Source: Spirochaetales bacterium (GTDB lineage Bacteria > Spirochaetota > Spirochaetia > UBA9216). From it: 39,486 bases of DNA. A program made the position numbers and the translations under genes. Location: the NCBI GenBank assembly GCA_031273605.1, contig JAISRN010000063.1:1-39486 (forward strand), written 5' to 3'. A model generated the notes under the pieces. It did not search any database. It saw only the letters and a list, made by a program, of their open reading frames with translations, and was not told the DNA's origin. Shown here in pieces: positions 35,947 through 39,486 of the stretch; the stretch's first letter is position 1, and each line of letters begins with the position of its first letter.

Positions 35947-35972
35947 TTTTGGCAGGTTGATTTTGGCAAGTT
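35947..35972. repeat. short tandem repeat upstream of aroA
   Basis: TTTTGGCAGGTT (35947-35958) and TTTTGGCAAGTT (35961-35972), 11 of 12 identical, with a period of 14. It lies between the CDF stop and the aroA start, in the likely aroA promoter region. Confidence 0.5.
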
Positions 35973-35991
35973 ACAGTTAAATAGAAACTAA

Positions 35992-36930
35992 TTAGTTTTT
36001 TTCGGACAGGCTTTCTTCAGACAGGCCGTACTGCTCTTGGGCTTCGGTGTTGCCCTCAGGTTCCACATGAACGATGATGTCGTAAATATTTTCCACCGAG
36101 TCTTTTATGGCCCTTTCAATCTGAACCGCAATCCGGTGGCCCTGGTAAACCGTAAGGCCGGGATCCACTTCAATATCCATATCCACCACATACAACTGAT
36201 TTAAACGCCTGGCCCGGACCCGGTGGGGCTTGGCGGCGCCGGGAACAGTCCGGACCGCCTCAAAAATCCGGCGGTAAATGTCCTCTCCCTTGATTCCGTC
36301 CATCAGTTCCCTGTCGGATTCCCTAAAAATTACCAGGGCGGTATACATAATCCAAGCGGAAACAAGAAGGGCCATGATCGTATCAATAATAAAAATTTGA
36401 AAAACCCTGGTCAAAAAAAGGCCGGCCAAAACGCTGGCGGAAAGAACCACATCGGAAAGCATATTTTTGGCATCCGCCAAAACCATAGAGCTTTGTATCC
36501 GCCGGCCTATCCGGGCCTTATAGCTGAAGAGGAAGATCTTCCCCCCCAGGGAAAAAAGGGATGCCCCTAGGGCGATAACCCCGGGAATTTCTTTTTCCGG
36601 GCGGTTAATGAGGTCCGAAAAGGAAGTGAGGGCTAACTGGGCCCCGGCAAAAAAAATGATAAAGGCAAGTCCCTTGGTGGCCAGGGTTTCGGCCCGGCCA
36701 TGGCCGTAGGGATGTTCCCGATCCGGGGGCATGGCGGCAATCTTGGCGGCGTAAAGAGTAATGGCGGAACTAAGAATATCGCTTGAGGTATCCAGCCCTG
36801 CCCCCACCAGGGCAAGGCTTCCGGCGGCGGCCCCAATGGCAACAGAAATAAAGGCCAGGAGGGCATTTCCAACAATGCCCACCCAGGAGGCCTTTTCGAT
36901 TTGACGCTGCCTATCCGGTAGCACGGGCAT
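35992..36930 (-). CDS. cation diffusion facilitator (CDF) metal exporter
   Basis: 312 residues: six transmembrane helices (residues about 15-210) and a C-terminal cytoplasmic metal-binding domain (about 215-295). Transport-site residues are Asp47 and Asp51 in helix 2 (GLDTSSD) and Asn156 and Asp160 in helix 5 (ADAKNMLSD); zinc and iron types usually have His at the Asn position. A DD-ND site points to manganese, as reported for MntE-like members. HPYGHGR is the usual loop motif. AAAACC and GGTTTT form a small stem immediately before the ATG. The promoter is unclear. Confidence 0.9.
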   Translation of the reverse strand: MPVLPDRQRQIEKASWVGIVGNALLAFISVAIGAAAGSLALVGAGLDTSSDILSSAITLYAAKIAAMPPDREHPYGHGRAETLATKGLAFIIFFAGAQLALTSFSDLINRPEKEIPGVIALGASLFSLGGKIFLFSYKARIGRRIQSSMVLADAKNMLSDVVLSASVLAGLFLTRVFQIFIIDTIMALLVSAWIMYTALVIFRESDRELMDGIKGEDIYRRIFEAVRTVPGAAKPHRVRARRLNQLYVVDMDIEVDPGLTVYQGHRIAVQIERAIKDSVENIYDIIVHVEPEGNTEAQEQYGLSEESLSEKN

Positions 36931-37018
36931 AAAAACCTGTCAACCGGGTTTTAAACATCAGGCAGACGCCTTTAACATTATTTTTTATCATAAGAAACTT
37001 TAGCGCTTTATGCCCCGG

Positions 37019-37186
37019 TTATTTAGCGGAAATAGCGTCGTTGGGACAAACCGAAGCACAGCTTCCGCAGTCAATACATTTATCAGGATCGATGGAGTAA
37101 ATGTCTCCCTCAGCAATGGCCTCTACCGGGCACTCGCTGATGCAGCTTCCACAGGCAATACACTCCGCACTGATAACATAAGCCAT
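37019..37186 (-). CDS. 2[4Fe-4S] ferredoxin
   Basis: A 55-residue clostridial-type ferredoxin. Two cluster motifs CxxCxxC...CP are visible: Cys9, Cys12, Cys15, Cys19 (CIACGSCISECP) and Cys37, Cys40, Cys43, Cys47 (CIDCGSCASVCP), arranged as an internal duplication. It carries low-potential electrons in anaerobic metabolism. AGGAGG lies directly upstream of the ATG. A GCCTGC hairpin (37202-37218) lies just before that. The strong ribosome site suggests high expression. It lies 88 bp before the CDF gene on the same strand. Confidence 0.97.
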   Translation of the reverse strand: MAYVISAECIACGSCISECPVEAIAEGDIYSIDPDKCIDCGSCASVCPNDAISAK

Positions 37187-37201
37187 AAAATCCTCCTAGC
37201 T

Positions 37202-37218
37202 GCCTGCTTATTGCAGGC
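37202..37218 (-). other. hairpin in the ferredoxin leader
   Basis: GCCTGC and GCAGGC, perfect 6-bp arms with loop TTATT, ending about 5 bp upstream of the AGGAGG ribosome site. It probably stabilises the message 5' end. The rest of the gap to deoD (37219-37337) shows nothing clear. Confidence 0.45.
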
Positions 37219-37337
37219 TTGTAATAAATTATGGTAACTCTATAGGACAACCTAAAAAACGTCCATGACCTTTAGAAGGTTAAAATTTACTTAACCCGCC
37301 TTAACCAAGAGTTATCCCTGCCGCTGCGCCGGAGGCT

Positions 37338-38057
37338 TTAGGCCCCTTCCGGGGAAGGTTCAACCGTGTCTAAGGCCAGTTCTATCATGGCGTCGAAGGT
37401 TTTTTGCCGCTCTTCGGCGGTGGTTTCCTGTTTAGTTACCAGGCTGTCGGAAACCGTGAGAATCATCAACGCCCGGCGTTTAAACTTTGCCGCCAGGGTA
37501 TACAAGGCGGAACCTTCCATCTCCACAGCCAGGACCCCGTAGTCCATCCACGTTTGGGTTGCCCCGGCATCATCATTATAAAAGATATCGCTGGAAATAA
37601 CGTTGCCCACGGTTGTGGGAAGCCGGCGCTCCTTTGCCAGTTGATAGGCCCGCTGGAGCAGCCCAAAGTCCGCTATGGGCGCGTAGGTCCGGTGGTGAAA
37701 AATAAAATTGTTGATCTGCGAATCGGTACAGGCGGCCTGAGCCAGGATAATGTCCCTAAGTTTGAGTTCCGGCTGCATGGATCCGCAGGTTCCCACCCGA
37801 ATTAAGTTTTGAACGTTGTAAAATTTCATCAGTTCCGTAGCATAAATAGAAATACTGGGCTGCCCCATGCCGTGGCCCATTACCGAAACCCGCCGGCCCT
37901 TGTAGGTTCCGGTAAACCCAAGCATTCCCCGAATTTCGTTGAAACAGACCGGATTGGTAAAGAATGTTTCGGCAATGTGTTTGGCCCGGAGGGGATCCCC
38001 GGGAAGCAGAATTGAGGGCGCAATGGCGCCCTCCTTGGCTCCGATATGCAAACTCAT
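37338..38057 (-). CDS. deoD: purine nucleoside phosphorylase DeoD
   Basis: 239 residues, hexameric-type nucleoside phosphorylase. Motifs: [23 protein letters not shown] at the start, RVGTCGSM (phosphate site), VEMEGSAL (178-185) and TVSDSL with catalytic Asp204. It splits purine (deoxy)nucleosides with phosphate in salvage. AAGGAG lies upstream of the ATG. It stands alone and is divergent from the DMT transporter. Confidence 0.96.
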   Translation of the reverse strand: MSLHIGAKEGAIAPSILLPGDPLRAKHIAETFFTNPVCFNEIRGMLGFTGTYKGRRVSVMGHGMGQPSISIYATELMKFYNVQNLIRVGTCGSMQPELKLRDIILAQAACTDSQINNFIFHHRTYAPIADFGLLQRAYQLAKERRLPTTVGNVISSDIFYNDDAGATQTWMDYGVLAVEMEGSALYTLAAKFKRRALMILTVSDSLVTKQETTAEERQKTFDAMIELALDTVEPSPEGA

Positions 38058-38257
38058 GGCTGTCTCCTTAACCAGGGCCTTATAGGACAGCCCTGCCTTT
38101 TATTAGGATAACACAGATAACGGAAAAAACCAAGCCTCCCCCAACAATCGGACACCACCAGCCGGACCACCAGCCGGACTCATTGACAAAGGAAAACAAA
38201 CCACCGAAAATAACTGCCGGGGTTCATCAAAACAGCCTAAAAGCCGGACCGGAAAAA

Positions 38258-39160
38258 ATGCCTTTGCGCCTACCCACAAAAAGCCCCTCCCCCTTAATGG
38301 CAGGACACCTGACGGCCTTTGGCTGCGCCCTCATCTGGGGAACAACCTTTGTTTCCACCAAATTCTTGTTAGAGAATTTTTCTCCCCTGGAGGTCCTTTT
38401 TTTTAGAAACCTCATCGCCTACCTCGTTATGGCCGCCCTGTGCCCCCGCAGGCTTGTGGTTCAAAACAAAAAGCAGGAGCTTCTCTTTATCCTTGCGGGG
38501 ATTTCCGGAATCACCCTGTACTACCTTTTCGAAAATGTGGCCCTCGCCTATTCCACGGCCTCCAACGTCGGGGTTATCGTGGCGGCGGCCCCCTTTTTTT
38601 CGGTACTCTTGACCTCCTGGGCCTGCAAGGAAGAAAAACCCGGCGTCCCTTTCTTTTTAGGTTTTTTAATTGCCATGACGGGAATCTTTTTAATCAGCTT
38701 TAACGGTTTTAGCGTCCTTAAACTCAATCCCCTGGGGGATCTGCTGGCCTTTCTGGCCGCCCTTATTTGGGGGGTTTACTCCCTGGCGGTTAAGAAACTC
38801 AATGCCGGAGGTTATCCCATTATCCCGTTAACAAGGCGGATCTTTTTTTACGGCCTTCTTTTTATGATTCCCCCCCTGTTTCTCATGGACTTTAGGCCCC
38901 TTCCCCCGGAATTTAGGGAACCCGCCAACCTGTTTAATATCCTGTTTTTGGGTTTGGGAGCTTCCGCCGCCGCCTTTATCCTGTGGAATAAGGCCATACA
39001 AATCCTGGGAGTCGGCCGGTCCAGCGTTTATATTTATTTGATTCCGGTTGTCTCCATTATTTTTTCTGTGATTTTTTTAAAAGAAAGGATCACCGCCCTG
39101 GCGGTTCTGGGCGCCCTGCTGGTCCTGCTGGGGCTGTTTATTTCCCAGGGACGCCGCTAA
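38258..39160 (+). CDS. EamA/DMT-family transporter
   Basis: 300 residues from the ATG at 38258; a TTG at 38183 and an ATG at 38297 are alternatives and none has a clear Shine-Dalgarno sequence. About ten transmembrane helices form two EamA repeats; the first begins FGCALIWGTTFVSTKFLL, the second LAFLAALIWGVYSLAVKKL. Family members export amino acids or small metabolites. The substrate is unknown. A palindrome CTTTTCCGGAAAAG follows the stop. Confidence 0.88.
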   Translation: MPLRLPTKSPSPLMAGHLTAFGCALIWGTTFVSTKFLLENFSPLEVLFFRNLIAYLVMAALCPRRLVVQNKKQELLFILAGISGITLYYLFENVALAYSTASNVGVIVAAAPFFSVLLTSWACKEEKPGVPFFLGFLIAMTGIFLISFNGFSVLKLNPLGDLLAFLAALIWGVYSLAVKKLNAGGYPIIPLTRRIFFYGLLFMIPPLFLMDFRPLPPEFREPANLFNILFLGLGASAAAFILWNKAIQILGVGRSSVYIYLIPVVSIIFSVIFLKERITALAVLGALLVLLGLFISQGRR

Positions 39161-39202
39161 CCGCGGCCTTTGTCCAACTTTTCCGGAAAAGGCTGCCGCT
39201 TT

Positions 39203-39223
39203 AAAAAAAGCAAACCAGGCTTT
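39203..39223 (-). terminator. probable terminator of the DUF4143-type gene
   Basis: On the minus strand AAAGC-ctggttt-GCTTT is followed by four more T residues. The 5-bp stem is short. It lies 27 bp after the stop at 39251. Confidence 0.4.
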
Positions 39224-39250
39224 AGACGGGGGCGCGCCGGGGGGAAGGGT

Positions 39251-39486
39251 CTATCCCGCCAACAACCATTCCAGCACGTTTAGCTGCTTTATGCCGTTAT
39301 GGGAGGCCTTGGGCAGATAGTCCATGGTCAAAAGGAACTTAGGATTGTGGTCGCGGATCGCGTTAAGCGGGGCAAGTTCCCTTTTCAAGGTCCCTAAATT
39401 TGACAAAGTGGTTTTTGCCGCCTGGTAATATTCGGTTTCGCCATTACGGGCAGCCACAAAGTCAATCTCCTTTTCTTTATCCTGAG
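39251..39486 (-). CDS. C-terminal fragment of an AAA ATPase / DUF4143 protein, cut by the window end
   Basis: The frame is open to the window edge, so the start is missing. The visible 78 codons include EIDFVAARNGETEYYQ, like the D-x-V region of restriction-endonuclease-like (DUF4143) domains, then LKRELAPLNAIRDHNPKFLLTMD and IKQLNVLEWLL. This matches the C-terminus of a widespread family of ATP-binding proteins with an AAA domain followed by DUF4143. Their role is poorly defined; some travel with mobile or toxin-like regions. Confidence 0.72.
   Translation of the reverse strand, partial: QDKEKEIDFVAARNGETEYYQAAKTTLSNLGTLKRELAPLNAIRDHNPKFLLTMDYLPKASHNGIKQLNVLEWLLAG

Overview
The window reads as an ordinary, gene-dense chromosomal segment of a spirochaete. 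A termite-gut or related Treponema is the best guess. The grounds are a gyrB-gyrA operon next to a perfect ParB-binding parS site, FlgM with a sigma-28-type promoter, a Treponema-style multi-pass chemotaxis receptor, several short Spirochaetes-style lipoproteins and an outer-membrane-type protein, and moderately GC-rich DNA full of CCGG. The genus is inferred from protein style and gene content; no database was searched. No rRNA, tRNA, CRISPR array, intact insertion sequence or prophage is visible.

Layout. 1-5.3 kb: parS, then a minus-strand operon gyrB-gyrA-HAD phosphatase with a hairpin-rich gyrB leader. 5.5-8.4 kb: a six-TM chemotaxis receptor, a small lipoprotein and an XRE regulator. 8.6-10.6 kb: an AT-rich two-gene insert, a condensation-fold acyltransferase and a zinc-ribbon membrane protein, probably acquired. 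10.6-11.6 kb: a structured leader and a secreted protein with a strong terminator. 11.7-15.8 kb: a TSUP exporter, a membrane-anchored isoaspartyl methyltransferase, rsmI (apparently leaderless), flgM and two zinc-ribbon proteins. 15.8-22.9 kb: a glycosyltransferase and amino-acid genes (glutamine amidotransferase, leuB, homocysteine methyltransferase/MTHFR fusion, hisA, aminotransferase). 23-31 kb: thioesterase and M29 peptidase pair, plsC-thrH, lipoprotein-nadE, ftsH. 31-39.5 kb: an outer-membrane-type protein, a phosphoesterase, aroA-ltaE, a CDF metal transporter, a 55-residue ferredoxin, deoD, a DMT exporter, and the C-terminus of an AAA/DUF4143 protein cut by the window end.

Most genes are housekeeping. 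Biosynthetic genes (hisA, leuB, aroA, metH-like/metF, thrH, ltaE, nadE) point to a free-living or gut-commensal lifestyle rather than a reduced pathogen. Operons are short (two or three genes) and strand changes are frequent.

No clearly new multi-gene system stands out. The most interesting signals are the parS/gyrase arrangement; two non-canonical residues at gyrase quinolone-determining positions; short dispersed palindromes and a 28-bp dispersed repeat, one copy of which encodes the C-terminus of an aminotransferase; a long structured leader at 10.6-10.9 kb; a probable leaderless rsmI; sigma-28-like promoters at flgM and inside the receptor gene; and the AT-rich acyltransferase/zinc-ribbon membrane pair.
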